A DNA stretch of 64,000 nt from Rhyacophila brunnea (taxonomy: Eukaryota > Arthropoda > Insecta > Trichoptera > Rhyacophilidae). The stretch spans positions 372,001 to 436,000 of the forward strand of contig JAGYXB010000612.1 in assembly GCA_022495005.1 (NCBI GenBank), in the 5' to 3' direction. The notes beneath the pieces are model-generated. The model was given only the letters and a program-made list of their open reading frames with translations, was not told where the DNA came from and searched no databases. This document shows, one piece after another, positions 23,795 through 34,909 of the stretch. How positions within the stretch are numbered: the first letter of the stretch is position 1; every line of letters begins with the position of its first letter. The position numbers and the translations under genes are program-made.

Positions 23795-25000
23795 TCAGAG
23801 ATTATCTGCTTTATTTCATACGTTTATACTCAATGTTATTTAATATATTTTTTAACATTTTTATTAGTACCAATCGAACACATAATAATTAAAGAAATTT
23901 ACATCTGGCACGCAAATTATTGAAAGTGAAACAATGCCATGTAGATAATATATTTTCAAATTATAGTTCTGCAGACCAAGATTCAATACGTCATTACTAT
24001 TAAACAATACCAGATCGACTCGCCTGAGGCTAGTTTTATTTAAATATCTAAGTACGGTAATCAAAGATCAATGATCGGTCTGCTCTCGATAATGTGTACG
24101 CGGATTGTAGCCTACCCACGCAATCCATTAACATCATAAAGTGCGATGACTTATGCTAATTTATTAATACCTGCTTCAACGTATTTCGCATAATTAAAGA
24201 GATTACTTTTATAAGTCACTGTGTATATATTAATATAATTTATATTAAAAAAATACAAAATCAGCCGCAATGCGGTAACCGCGAGTGCGTGAGTTGCGTC
24301 TAAAACTTGTGATCGAGATAACCCGTCTCGAGAAATAATCAGAAATGGTGAAATTTAAAGCTCGAGAAAAATAAAAGCTTCAAAAAAGCTCTCGACTTTG
24401 AACATGGAAAGAATTCTTCAAATTCACCGGTGAACAAGTTTTTAGTGAGAAAAGCTTATATTCACATTATATTATTGTTTGTCATAAACTTAAAAAGAGA
24501 TAACAGGTTCTAATAATTATTGTTTCAGAAGAGAAACGAACATGGTTGCCAACCTCTGGACAACAAAAATATTGAATGGATGATACAATGTTTTATTTTC
24601 GGATTTTTTTTTACAATGACACGTCATGCGACATTTTCAAAAGTAGGTTATTGAGAATGAATCATTTAATAACCTGTTATTCTTTATTAATATTGGCAAT
24701 AATAATAAGTAAGCACTACGAACTTTAAATACATACAATCCAGATGTTAACTACCGTCTTATACTTGAAGATGTACGCGAAATATATGAAACACGTTATG
24801 TAAAATGAAAATTCAAAATTGTAATGTTTGATTATTCTAAAAAATAAGAATAAAACATTAAATCGAGCTTCAATATTATAATCTTTAGGAAATTTTATTC
24901 GACTTTTTTTTACTATCGTTCAACAAATTTGCAAGAAAACTGTATAAAAATATTACTTTTCATGAGAATTTAAGTGTACCTACCTGGCTGACCCTTGTGG
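23795..25000. other. intronic AT-rich stretch
   Basis: No gene or repeat copy is supported. Confidence 0.45.
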
Positions 25001-25227
25001 GTCTATTCTATGCTTATCGACTACTAAAGCGATAAAGTGATAAATATTATCAAACTTAGGGTAGGTTTGTATCAAAGTATTAGCACTTATTGTAACAATT
25101 ACAATAAGATATTTGTAATTGTAATTGTTACAATAAGTGCTAACTATTACTTTGATACAAACCTACCCTAAGTTTGATAATATTTATCACTCTATCACTT
25201 TTAGCGGTCGATAAGTATAGAATAGAC
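25001..25227. mobile_element. 227-bp near-perfect palindrome (MITE or foldback)
   Basis: The left arm begins GTCTATTCTATGCTTATCGA and passes through AACTTAGGGTAGGTTTGTAT; the right arm is its complement with few mismatches, ending ATAGAATAGAC. The arms meet at a short centre near 25113-25120, built of TTACAATAAGATATTTGTAA-type sequence. No target duplication is clear. It lies in intron 2, so the primary transcript would contain a hairpin of about 105 bp. Confidence 0.85.
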
Positions 25228-25825
25228 TCACTGGAATGGGAAACAGTGCTATAAAAGAAATATTTCCTCAATAGTTTTGGTCTTGGAACTATTTTGTATA
25301 AGTATCTAATCGAATTTGGTTATTATTACATTATTTTTTATTTTTATAATATATACGCAATATAATATAATAATATACTTAAGAGGTATGATAGTTAATA
25401 AGCAATTAATAATAATTCAAATCTCATTTGAATATCGTGAGTCAAATATAAATAATAACTTACTGTTAGTACCCATTGAATCAGTTACTAGGTACAAACT
25501 ACAAACGGATATAGATTTCGAGTTCAGTAGGTGCTGGCTTCATAATAAATTCAAAATAGGTTCAACCTAAATACCTGCGTGAAAACGACAGTAATAAACA
25601 ATTTATTTACAATAGAATGTATTATACGCACAGACCATTGTGTGAAATGTTACTGGTCTTAGATATTATTACGATTCGGTACTTATAATTCGCATGATAT
25701 TGTATCGCATCAGATTATAAAACATCATAATATATAAAAGATAACTATCGTCGCTCTCGATTCTGAATTCTGGGTCCAGTATGCATGCTTTTATTTAAAG
25801 TGTGTTCAAATTTAGGGCATGGATC
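25228..25825. other. intronic AT-rich spacer
   Basis: An 84-codon plus-strand open frame at 25316-25570 is Ile/Tyr/Asn-rich and looks like chance in AT-rich DNA. Confidence 0.45.
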
Positions 25826-25990
25826 TATCTTCTTCTCATACTGTCCACTATCGGAGATCAGCCATCATCAAGACAATCTTCACTCTATCGTCTTCTACCC
25901 GGAATAATTTGACAAAACTGTACTCGTTCCGATCACGAAATTCGTCGTCTTTATCTGCTATATCCCGTTGATTTTCCTCGGTTAATTAGT
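25826..25990 (-). pseudogene. RTE-like 3' fragment, same family as 55885-56515
   Basis: The minus strand reads KLFRVEDDRVKIVLMMADLR then a stop, matching KLFRVADDKYKIALMVADLR then a stop at 56.5 kb. Further upstream a shifted frame reads R-R-R-I-S, where the other copy has R-R-H-I-S-W. It ends in a GAGAAGAAG tail near 25835. It is 5'-truncated and frameshifted, and lies in intron 2. Confidence 0.75.
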
Positions 25991-26130
25991 AAGTTGAGGA
26001 GTGAACTTTAAATTCCACGATAGAAAGATGATGTTTCCATAGCAAACATATATTTACGATATATACATAATGCAGTGGCTTCACCGAAGCCTCATATTCT
26101 TTCAATTTAATACTATACAGAATTACTTAC

Positions 26131-26207
26131 TTATTCTTTTTCGGGCTTCGATGTACGCAGCATTGACAGCGTCATATGTGATACAGGTGTGTTGGCCATC
26201 GTACGGA
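26131..26207 (-). CDS. haem peroxidase-like gene, exon B
   Basis: This 77-nt exon lies between a CTTTTTCCAG acceptor and a GTAAGTAA donor. It enters with T, completing TT|T (Phe) with exon A, reads PYDGQHTCITYDAVNAAYIE then ARKRI, and leaves with A. The pattern C-(I/V)-T-Y-D-A-V-N-x-A-Y-x-x-A-R is, from family knowledge, like the N-terminal pro-region of secreted insect peroxidases. One conserved-looking Cys is present. Both junctions are phase-consistent with exons A and C, which is the main reason to trust it. Confidence 0.75.
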
Positions 26208-26317
26208 CTGGAAAAAGAAGAGAAAAAATGTCAGACATTAACTTATTGAAAACGAAGAAGAGAGAGTCCTGTCAGTCAATATTTACAAATGTCAAACGTC
26301 TTGATAGCAAATCCAGG

Positions 26318-26715
26318 GGGAATGGGACGACTGGCCTCCGGACAATTGGACGCCGCACTGTCGTAGACACGTGTAGACGAGGTATTTTAATCAGTTTCTA
26401 TCTACTACTTAGTAGTTTGAATTCATTTTACTCTTAATATAATGTATTCTTTATCGCGGATTGAGAATTACCATGCCTAAGGCTTTAGATAAAATAAAAA
26501 ACCCTATTTTCGTTGGAACTTAAACATATGCACGATTAAATCAATGTTTACGTCTGCATATTTACATTCTCACCAACTGTTAAATCATAATATAATCATT
26601 GAAATATAAATAATAATATTGAATATTTTTTTTAAAGTACCTATAAGTACCTAACGTCTATTTATTTTCGAATTTAGTGGCGTCCAGTTGTCCGGTGCCA
26701 AACCGTACTAGACCC
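26318..26715. mobile_element. TIR element, MULE-like family M, copy 2, with 9-bp duplication
   Basis: It starts GGGAATGGGACGACTGG and ends CGTACTAGACCC, with inner inverted motifs CCGGACAATTGGACGCC and its near-complement. It is flanked by identical AAATCCAGG at 26309-26317 and 26716-26724. The 9-bp duplication suggests Mutator-type mobilisation. It is non-coding and is the better-preserved partner of 10943-11334. It lies just inside intron 1, about 100 bp from exon B. Confidence 0.85.
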
Positions 26716-27094
26716 AAATCCAGGACATTTTAGTATGGTTGAATTATTACGAAATATTTCACAGTATTGTCGGTATTAAATAATGCATTTCATATAAATA
26801 ATAAATAAAACTGGCCACTTTTGACGCCTTGCTTCGGTTGGTTAGTTACTTTTGCCTGTATATTATTCTTTTTTAAGTATTGTACACAATATAAGACATT
26901 ATGCGACTTAATTATATGGCTGCTTGATATCGGTTATATCGGTAAATAGTAAATTATTGTATTGCTGGACTCTTAATAATTTATACATACAAGTATATGA
27001 AGTGCCGATTGATTGGGTAATAATAATCTATTTTACGGCACTTTTTATGTATAGGTAATGGTACTGAAACAAATAAGGGTATATGTACAGTAGT

Positions 27095-27265
27095 ATGCCA
27101 CTACCAAAACGCTTAAGTTGAGATGAGCTGGACATAATAGTTTGCAGGCAGAATGGGCGCTGCATCACTGCGATAATACACGAAAAATATAAAACGACAT
27201 AAAACTCGTCGTAGAGAGAACTTGAGGAGGCCCTCGTATAAAAGTGGATTGAAAAGGGTAGATGA
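27095..27265 (+). pseudogene. RTE-like 3' end scrap
   Basis: It has a plus-strand R-E-L-E-E-A-L-V-like piece and K-W-I-E-K-G-R, then a stop overlapping TAGATGATGATT. A stop merging with a GAT-repeat tail is usual for insect RTE 3' ends. Confidence 0.5.
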
Positions 27266-30200
27266 TGATTATGTATTAATTAGAACTGGCGTTTTCGTGG
27301 TATAACTCCACTACAACGGTTTGACAGCCGAATCATCCTCTAGATATTGTGTTTACTCTATATGCCCCGCACAAGCGTACCTCATCGGCTGACTCTTATA
27401 CTTCCTACAGTGGAAGGCTTTTCACGGTAGTTCAATCCTAATTCATTATTAATAGCCAGCATAGCTACTCAGGTAAAATACTGGAGAATTAAAAAAAATG
27501 TTTTCAATACATTAATAAATTATTATGGACATACGCCCATTATTCTTTCATGTGCAGATCGTTTAGCAAAGCATTTTCTTTTTTGCATTATTAGCAATAT
27601 TATAAGTAGTGTTTTTTTATTGATAATATTATTTTATTATTAAATGTAATACTTAAATACAAAAAGACACCCACGTTAGTTATTGAAACATCTCGACTGT
27701 ATCTATCATTAATTTTTATTGATTAATATACGAACTCCTACGCATAATTAAAAAAAATACTAAGCAGGCAGCTGAGTCAAAAAGATGCCTTAGATTATAT
27801 AATATAATACTATAATGCGATGCTTATGAATAAAATAATTATTAAAACAAGTTTTCAAAACAAAATGTAATAATGAGAAGTCTTATAGACCTATCGTCCA
27901 GCTAGACTTGTGCTAGAGGCAGACAAGCAAGATGATAATAATTAACTGTAATTTGTTTGGGTTTACCAAATGACAAATCATTATTTTTTGAGATTCCTAA
28001 GGCGTGGAATCTCGGGAGAGATGTATATACAGAAGAAATTACAAAGTAAACCAAATGCGTGGCGAATCGGTTTTTATGATCGAGAACGCGCTAGGAGCAT
28101 CAGGTTGCTCGTTAGTACTTACATAAATTAAGATCCATTTTTATTATCTTATAAATATTTTCATCGACGGGAAATCAAGAATCATTTATCGAGTAGTAGA
28201 AAATATGTAAGTACCTCTGTGACATGCATAAAATGTTGATCTTAATATAAAAATGTAAATATTTATATTTGAATGAGTTAGATCCCTTACACACTGTCGA
28301 CCTCTTTTAAGCAATTTACAGCTACTGGAAAGTAGTAAACTACAGACGAGAGACAATTATTAAGCAAACACGCACAACATAATCATCAGTTTCGCGCCAA
28401 TATTTGGTGATGTGAAAATACATAAATTCGATTTTTTTTTTAATTTTCAGAGAATTTTGAATTTTTCCGCTGAATTTTTATTACCCTGTTTGGCATGTTT
28501 TGGTCAACGACAGTAGACAACAATGGTGTTGGGACATTGATAAAAATGTAGCCTAAATATTTTATACCGTGATGTCATGATATTTTAAAAATTACAGTTA
28601 ATTACACGGTTTATAATATCGTGTATGACATGCTTATGTTATGAATGACGAAACCGATGACTATTTTGATGACATTCAAAATGTTAAATTTTGTAACACT
28701 TTTTTGGCACGCACATGTCATAAGCATGTGATCTTTATAACAAAATAATTATTTAATAGGCCTCACGCTATGGAAATTATTAAGTTAATTTCTTTCGTGT
28801 TGTGCAGTAACAAAATGTCGTGCGAATTTTTTTCTCAATGGTCACAATTTGTAAGTTGAATGAAATGACTGCGCCAAAGTAAATTGATAATGTTATTATT
28901 ATTTTGTAGGAACCTATGTCATTTTTTTACACCTGTGATAACACAAAATTAAATATTATTCCGCTGCTAAGTGATATTTTATTTCATAACAATCATAACA
29001 AAATAATTGGCTAGTTCATATAATAAAAAAATATTCTTTACATCAGAGGTCGAAAACTCGGCGTCCGCGTCCACTGGTGCGCCCTCAATTAACTCGAAAA
29101 TTATGAAATGGACTTTTTTAACATTTACTCTGAATTTTATCTTCTAAATTCTGAAAAAATGCTTTTTGTTTTTTATCTTTCTTATCAGGGTTCATTATAA
29201 TTGATGATTATTGTGTTGTGTGTTTACACTTTATGAACTTATAACGAAATATTATTAATATATGAAACAATCAGAGGTCGGCAATACGGCACCTGTGGTG
29301 TATATAAGACGAGAATTGTATCCTCAACTGCCAAATTATGGAAAAAACACGACTTTATGATTCAATTCTATTTAATGTAAATTTTAATGAAAGATCGTGT
29401 TTTTTGCACTTTTCACATAGATTTGTTGTTGCCTGTAGTAAAAAATAATCAATTTTCTATAGACAATATTTTTGCACTCTTAAATTTGACCAAACTCAAC
29501 TCAACTGATTTCATCACTTTCCTATTAAATCTTGTATAATATTCTTATTTAAAAAATCATATCTTTTACATTTTTATCTAATAAATTTGTTCAACTGATA
29601 GTAATAAAAGACAAATTTTGTTTGAAGTTGTTACACTAAACTTTTTAAAGTTTAAGATTATTTTTCTGGTACTACCAATACCAAGACAATACTTCCTGAA
29701 CTACTGATTATTAGTAACATGAAATATATTAATAAGTATAAAAGTCAATAACTATTGATGAATAAATGAACGAAATATTCAAATGTCACAAAAATCACAG
29801 CAACATGCAAGAATCGATTAGTCATGAAAGTTGTACACATCTCTATTTAGGGCAATTACATAAAATGGATTTAAACTGTTAGTTTTAACTATTAAGCTTT
29901 CAATAATTGACAAGGTTTTTTTTTAATAAAATGCAGTTTCATGTTAATAATAAGGTTACCAATCTCTGCTTAACATTTAATATTTTAATGTATAAATACA
30001 TTTATTCATTTTAATAGTTATAATAGAATAATTGAATACAGAAGTTTTTATTTCAAACAATATTATCACAATTTTAATTTATGACGTTATGTATATTATA
30101 GCATCTCAGATTATTTCGCATTATTAGCATTATTACAGGTCCGCATGGTAATTATTTATTATACAGATTTGAAAAATCGACTTAATAGAATGTTAAATAT

Positions 30201-30785
30201 AAGGACGGGTGCCAATAGCATGGTTTACTTGAAAAGGCTCATATTATAGTCTTATAATATATCTATTGCATATATTCTACCTCTACTGTAAGATGTTTTT
30301 TCTATACTTCCGCGCCGTAAAATCTACATTTTTAGGACAAATGTCAAGAAAGAATTAGTGAGGTATAATTGCATAACATAAACTAAAACAATAGTGAAAA
30401 CCAACCATTGATATAAGAGAGAGAGATGTAATAGTAAAAAACTGAAAACCCTACGAAGCAAGTTAAACAGAAACTATACTAAGAAAAAAATATAACATAA
30501 CATTCAAATAAACTTATTTCCTGGTTAGTGGAATGTATCAAAACACATTTTCTTAAAAAAAAAAGACAAGATAATTAATAATATAGTCAAAGGGCTTATT
30601 TTTAAAGCAGATCACGTATCTAAAAAATATATTACGTATTATTCCTGATCTGCCACCTGCAATAGCTAAACGTTAGTAATTATGCAAATATTTAGAAGTG
30701 GTATTCAATTACAGGTCTATGAAATTTGCTCACATCCTAAATCACGTGAAATCTTTGATCACTAATAATTGCCTCACATGTGTAC
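27266..30785. other. intronic AT-rich stretch with a hAT-like scrap
   Basis: CAGAGGTCGAAAACTCGGCG near 29045 and CAGAGGTCGGCAATACGGC near 29272 resemble the common hAT terminus CAGAGGTCGGCAA. Both are in the same orientation, so they are two separate ends or a decayed element. The rest holds no supported feature. Confidence 0.4.
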
Positions 30786-31030
30786 GTGCTACATATATCC
30801 AATAATAATTTATACCCGTCCGTGTCTAAAGTACGTACGGTTTCATACACGTTGTGCCTTCAATCGACCTTGTATTACTTCACTTGTACGAAACACACCT
30901 TCCATGCTGCCAGCCGCAAAGAAAGCCATAATTCGTTACATTTACCTCCGTCAGTGGCATTCCTCTTGAATGCCTTTACTCGAGTTGCGGAACGGACATA
31001 CTCAGTGACATTCTCTGTATCGATTTGAGC
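30786..31030 (+). pseudogene. possible non-LTR retrotransposon C-terminal scrap
   Basis: The plus strand reads KHTFHAASRKESHNSLHLP, then PPSVAFLLNAFTRVAER, ending in a stop at 31028. This loosely resembles the C-terminal tail of jockey/I-type reverse transcriptases (a basic patch, then L-L-N). The frame is open for 82 codons but includes unlikely residues. The identification is weak. Confidence 0.35.
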
Positions 31031-31916
31031 GGATATTTAATTCATTATTTTATGAAATAGCTCTATATGTGTACATACATAATATATTGTAGAATGTATA
31101 TAAATTGGTATTGAATAAAGCGTGAATAATTTACAATAAAAAATATTTTCTATTATGTGGTACGTGACAATAAATAAGATTTTATAAGAAAAACATTTAT
31201 TCATACTTGGTCAAGCTCACAGATATTAAAATAACTAAATAATATTTATTTAAAAAATGTGTTATGTAAAAAGGTTTCAAAGAAATTAAGTTTTTACTGC
31301 CCATCGGCTATTTTGTCAGTAAACGTAAAATACAAGATGCAATCGAGAGCATCCGGATGCAACATTCATACATAATTAAAACAATTAACACAATAATTAG
31401 TATAAGAATGTGTGAGTGGGTTTTAAACTATATATCCAAAATTACATAACCATCATACATTAGAAATACTATTTTAAATTCCGAACAAATACATATATTT
31501 TATAATTTTCAATCAAGGTATTGACATTAATAATTTTGATTCATAGATAGTATTTGGAAATCTTAAATTTTCTGTGTTAAACTATTTTCAATTTCCACCT
31601 CATTTAAAAAAAATGCTAATTTATAATATATCCCTACACAGGAGAGGCCAAAACAGCACATTTTGTTAATAAGGTGAACGATTATTATTATATAGTACCT
31701 ACAGTCATATTTTTTTTGCACTAATTATAGTTTAGGTAGATAGTAACGTAAGTAAGGTGCTATTTGTTTTCATATAAACGATTATAGACCAATAATTTCA
31801 TACTTTTTTAAAATAATAAATCGGTAGTTTCGTCCCTTGTATTTTTTTTTATAGAATAGAATAATAATTCGATTTACAGTGTTTGTCACAATAATTCTTA
31901 TATACAAATATGTTCC
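31031..31916. other. AT-rich intronic spacer
   Basis: Nothing is supported. Confidence 0.45.
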
Positions 31917-32105
31917 TTTTATTTTGTTAACTATCAATTCATGGTGGAACTGCATTGTATTGTTGTCTTTATTTAATAAAACCCATTTTTTTTTGTTGAA
32001 AATGTCCCTCTGAGGCGGACGAAACCGGTCCTAATCTATTGTATAAAAGTGGAATAAGTACTACAAAAAAATTGCGTTTTATTAAATAAAAACAACAAAA
32101 ATATG
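31917..32105. mobile_element. palindromic MITE, family P, shortened copy
   Basis: It shares TTTAATAAAACCCATTTTTT, GTCCCTCTGAGGCGGACGAA and TGCGTTTTATTAAAT with 8697-8985, but much of one arm around the centre is missing. Confidence 0.7.
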
Positions 32106-32384
32106 TTCAGCAAATTATCATATTTAAATTATAATTTAAGTATGATTAAATGTTTGCATTTTACGTTACGTTATTTAATTCACAATTAAATTAAAAATAT
32201 TTTATGGGCCGTTTTAAGATCACACCTCAGATAAAGCATGTCGTATATTATGGTATGTAATGCCTGTGGTATTGTCGTCCAAAACTTGCCGAATCTCTCA
32301 AATCGTTTCCGTTTAGGTATCGCCAAGCTTGATGCAATACAGCTGTTCAAGTCGGTCCATCATTTTGCGTAAAATGAATTTCAA

Positions 32385-32620
32385 TTTCGATTTCAATTCC
32401 ATTTTTTTAAACGTATTGTGGACATAAATTATAAGTTTAAGACGTTCGCAACATGACATGAAACATTATTATAAAGAAGAAAAGTAATAAAAATGATAAA
32501 AATTAAAATATAAAAAGAGAAGATAATATAAACATACAAAAGCAGTGAAAATACAATTATACATATATAGAAGTTCAAAGAAGTACACCGAGTTTGCTAA
32601 GGAGACCCTATTTTAAGAAT
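32385..32620 (-). mobile_element. 3' end of a jockey/I-like retrotransposon, copy 1
   Basis: A degenerate (TTCAAT)n run at 32378-32400 is followed by ACGTATTGTGGACATAAATT, CGCAACATGACAT and AAGTACACCG, shared with 45805-46030. On the minus strand this is the 3' untranslated region with a TTGAA-repeat tail. No coding part remains. Confidence 0.55.
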
Positions 32621-32644
32621 TTATAAAATTGCGTCTACCTAAAC

Positions 32645-32815
32645 TCACCTCACGCAAGTGGAATATATCAACACCCGAAGCAATTTGGTTGAACATAGTT
32701 ATTGCCCTCCCAGTTGGAATTAGCAGTGGCAGGTTGGTTAAATCCGAAGGGCGCTGAGTACAGTGAGCCAACTGCCAGCGACTGATGCTCTTTGCGGGTG
32801 GGAAAAAAAAATCTT
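32645..32815 (-). repeat. short dispersed repeat, longer copy
   Basis: It shares its lower half with 1655-1725. On the minus strand one frame reads SLAVGSLYSAPFGFNQPA and NWEGNNYVQPNCFGC before a stop, a composition unusual for this AT-rich DNA. Since it repeats elsewhere, it is more likely part of a transposon than a host exon. Confidence 0.4.
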
Positions 32816-32981
32816 ACTTAATTGTTTTTTGTAGGAAAAACAAAGGTCGCATACTTTTTGAACATCTCTATTATATTCAAACTCCTAGTGATAGTAAAAA
32901 ACGCAGCAAAATATTCCATACAATTTAGCTTACCTACATATGCACGCAAAATAAAAAGTGTATTTTACACATATAATATGG

Positions 32982-33575
32982 CAGTGGCGAAGGGTGGAGG
33001 TAGGCTGTTATGTATATCCGACATAAATAGTGCACACCAAACTTTCTCAGTCATGCGTATTTGTTTTCATTGGCATAAGACTACAATTTACAGATGGTGT
33101 TAGCTAGTTTTTAAAAATCAATTAAACCCTACCCAAACAAAATCATAATAGTTTTGGTATATTTTGCGCCGTAAGACAAAATAATGCACACTTTTTCATT
33201 CATATTTATTTGTTTTCATTGGATTAAGAATACATATTACACATATTATTGTTAGTTAATTTTTTTAAATTCATTAAACCCTGCCTAAACCAAACTAGAA
33301 TAGACAAAAACTATTGTTCTCTCTATAAAATATCCAAAAATATGTATGATTTAATTGCATAATTTTGGTTATTTTATAGATAAATGAGTATTTTTTGACT
33401 ATTATCTATTATGGCTTGGTTTTCAAAGGGTTTCATTGAATTTAAAAAACCAGCTAACACCATCTGTAAATTATTGTAGTCTTATTTCAATGAAAACAAA
33501 TACGTATGATTGATAAAGTTTAATGTGCACTATTTATTGCGGCTCTTAAAAGCCTACCTTCACCATTCGCCACTG
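32982..33575. mobile_element. hAT-type MITE, family H, copy 2
   Basis: It starts CAGTGGCGAAGGGTGGAGGT and ends TTCGCCACTG, with the same interior blocks as 17588-18153 (GTTAGCTAGTTTTTAA, TTAAACCCTACC). The 8 bp flanks (TAATATGG and TGATATGC) agree at 6 of 8 positions, consistent with an old duplication. It lies in intron 1. Confidence 0.85.
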
Positions 33576-34470
33576 TGATATGCTGATATCTTAAAAGTAA
33601 AAAATATAACATTTTTGAAACTAACAAGTTAATTGATAACATATCTTAATTATAAACGTTACCTGTTGCGTATAAAAACTGAATCGATTGCCAGTTATGT
33701 CCCAACTACTTACTGCCTGGTAGCTTTTTGCTTTAATCCACATTCGATTTTGTTATGTATGTAAGCACCTACCTGCCTACACTATTATGAAACGTTGTTA
33801 CTTCTGTCAAGCAGTTAAGTTGTTGTATCTGGAACTACCGTGAATAAATTATTTGTGTGTTGGTTCTTTTTTAAACTTGTGGGTGGCATTTATTTTTTTA
33901 AATAACGTTCATTGCTCTGCAAAGAAAATAGTGATGATAATAAGAATGAACTAAATTATATTCTTAATATAAATTAAGTGTTTATTTTTTAATATACCTA
34001 ACCAATAGAAAATTCATAGTAGGTAATTAATATGCTTAAAATACCCTTTGTAGTTCATTACATAGTAGGTATATCCGACAAAATACAGTATATTGCAGCA
34101 TTGTGTAAAAAACATATATTAAATAGAACATTATAGTTTCATTTTTACCAAACTGATTACTGTCATTTTTCTCAATATGAATTCGTTCTACCTAGAACAT
34201 TACATAATATAGTTTTATCATGTACCTAATCAAATAAATAGTCGTAATATTATGAAATAATCGACATAGAAAATCACTAATGATATATAAAATGAAATGA
34301 GGAATGCTTTCGAAATGTTGCTAGTGTCAAATTCTTCATATTTATTAAATATTATAACACAAGTCAAATCAGTCAATCATCCAGAGACTCCAGATAAAGC
34401 AACGACTGTCAAAAATGTCTGAGACACATTCTGTAGTTATTTAGAGATCCTATTCATCGCGGAGCGGATT
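33576..34470. other. AT-rich intronic spacer
   Basis: Nothing is supported. Confidence 0.45.
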
Positions 34471-34474
34471 ATCT

Positions 34475-34645
34475 GAAGAAACTGATGATTTTCGGTAGCT
34501 TCTAGGGAAGGCAAAGCAGGTTAAAAACGTAAGCGCGCTGAAAGGATCGAGTGAATGAGCTTACTGGAAGGAGCAGAGGAGTAGAGAGTCTTGTTTGTGC
34601 AGAATTTGGCTCCATTTCAGGGTGGTAATTTAAAAGTCCATCAGT
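34475..34645 (+). pseudogene. RTE-like 3' scrap
   Basis: It has a plus-strand scrap like that at 21.6 kb (GGAGCAGAGGAGTAGAGAGT then TTTCAGGGTGGTAATT). In other copies this is the end of a reverse transcriptase with W-R near the C-terminus. It is very decayed. Confidence 0.35.
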
Positions 34646-34688
34646 AATAAATGAATTTAAAACACGATAAGCTGTTATAATATGTTCT

Positions 34689-34706
34689 ATATATATATAT
34701 ATATAC
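34689..34706. repeat. (TA)n microsatellite
   Basis: A short uninterrupted TA run. Confidence 0.85.
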
Positions 34707-34810
34707 CGTTAAGTTATTGGGTCTGTAATCGTAACTTAGATTTATTTAAATATAATGTGTGATTGGTGACATACTTAGGACAAATAATAAAGATCAGTTT
34801 TTATACAAAA

Positions 34811-34909
34811 AACATCCATTTCTCGTAATAAACAAAATCTGTTAATACGAGTATAAACCTCTACTCTGTGGAGGCCCATATGATCCTATTAGGATCGGAC
34901 ATGGTCGGA
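34811..34909 (+). mobile_element. SINE family I, 5'-truncated copy
   Basis: It starts within the body (ACATCCATTTCTCGTAATA) and includes the whole tail: CTCTGTGGAGGCCCATATGA, then TCCTATTAGGATCGGACATG. The tRNA head is absent. Confidence 0.75.

Larger units (their letters stand above)
22679..26130 (-). other. intron 2 of the peroxidase-like gene
   Basis: The intron is 3,452 bp with a GTAAGT donor on the 26130 side and a pyrimidine-rich TTTTCTTTTCAG acceptor on the 22679 side. It contains a perfect 16-bp hairpin (22890-22926), SINE III and SINE I copies, a 227-bp palindrome and an RTE-like fragment. No further exon of the gene is needed inside it, because exons B and C join in phase. Confidence 0.7.

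Noticed and set aside
25316..25570. 84-codon open frame as a small gene
   Set aside because: Ile/Tyr/Asn-rich translation of AT-rich DNA, inside a defined intron, with no motif.
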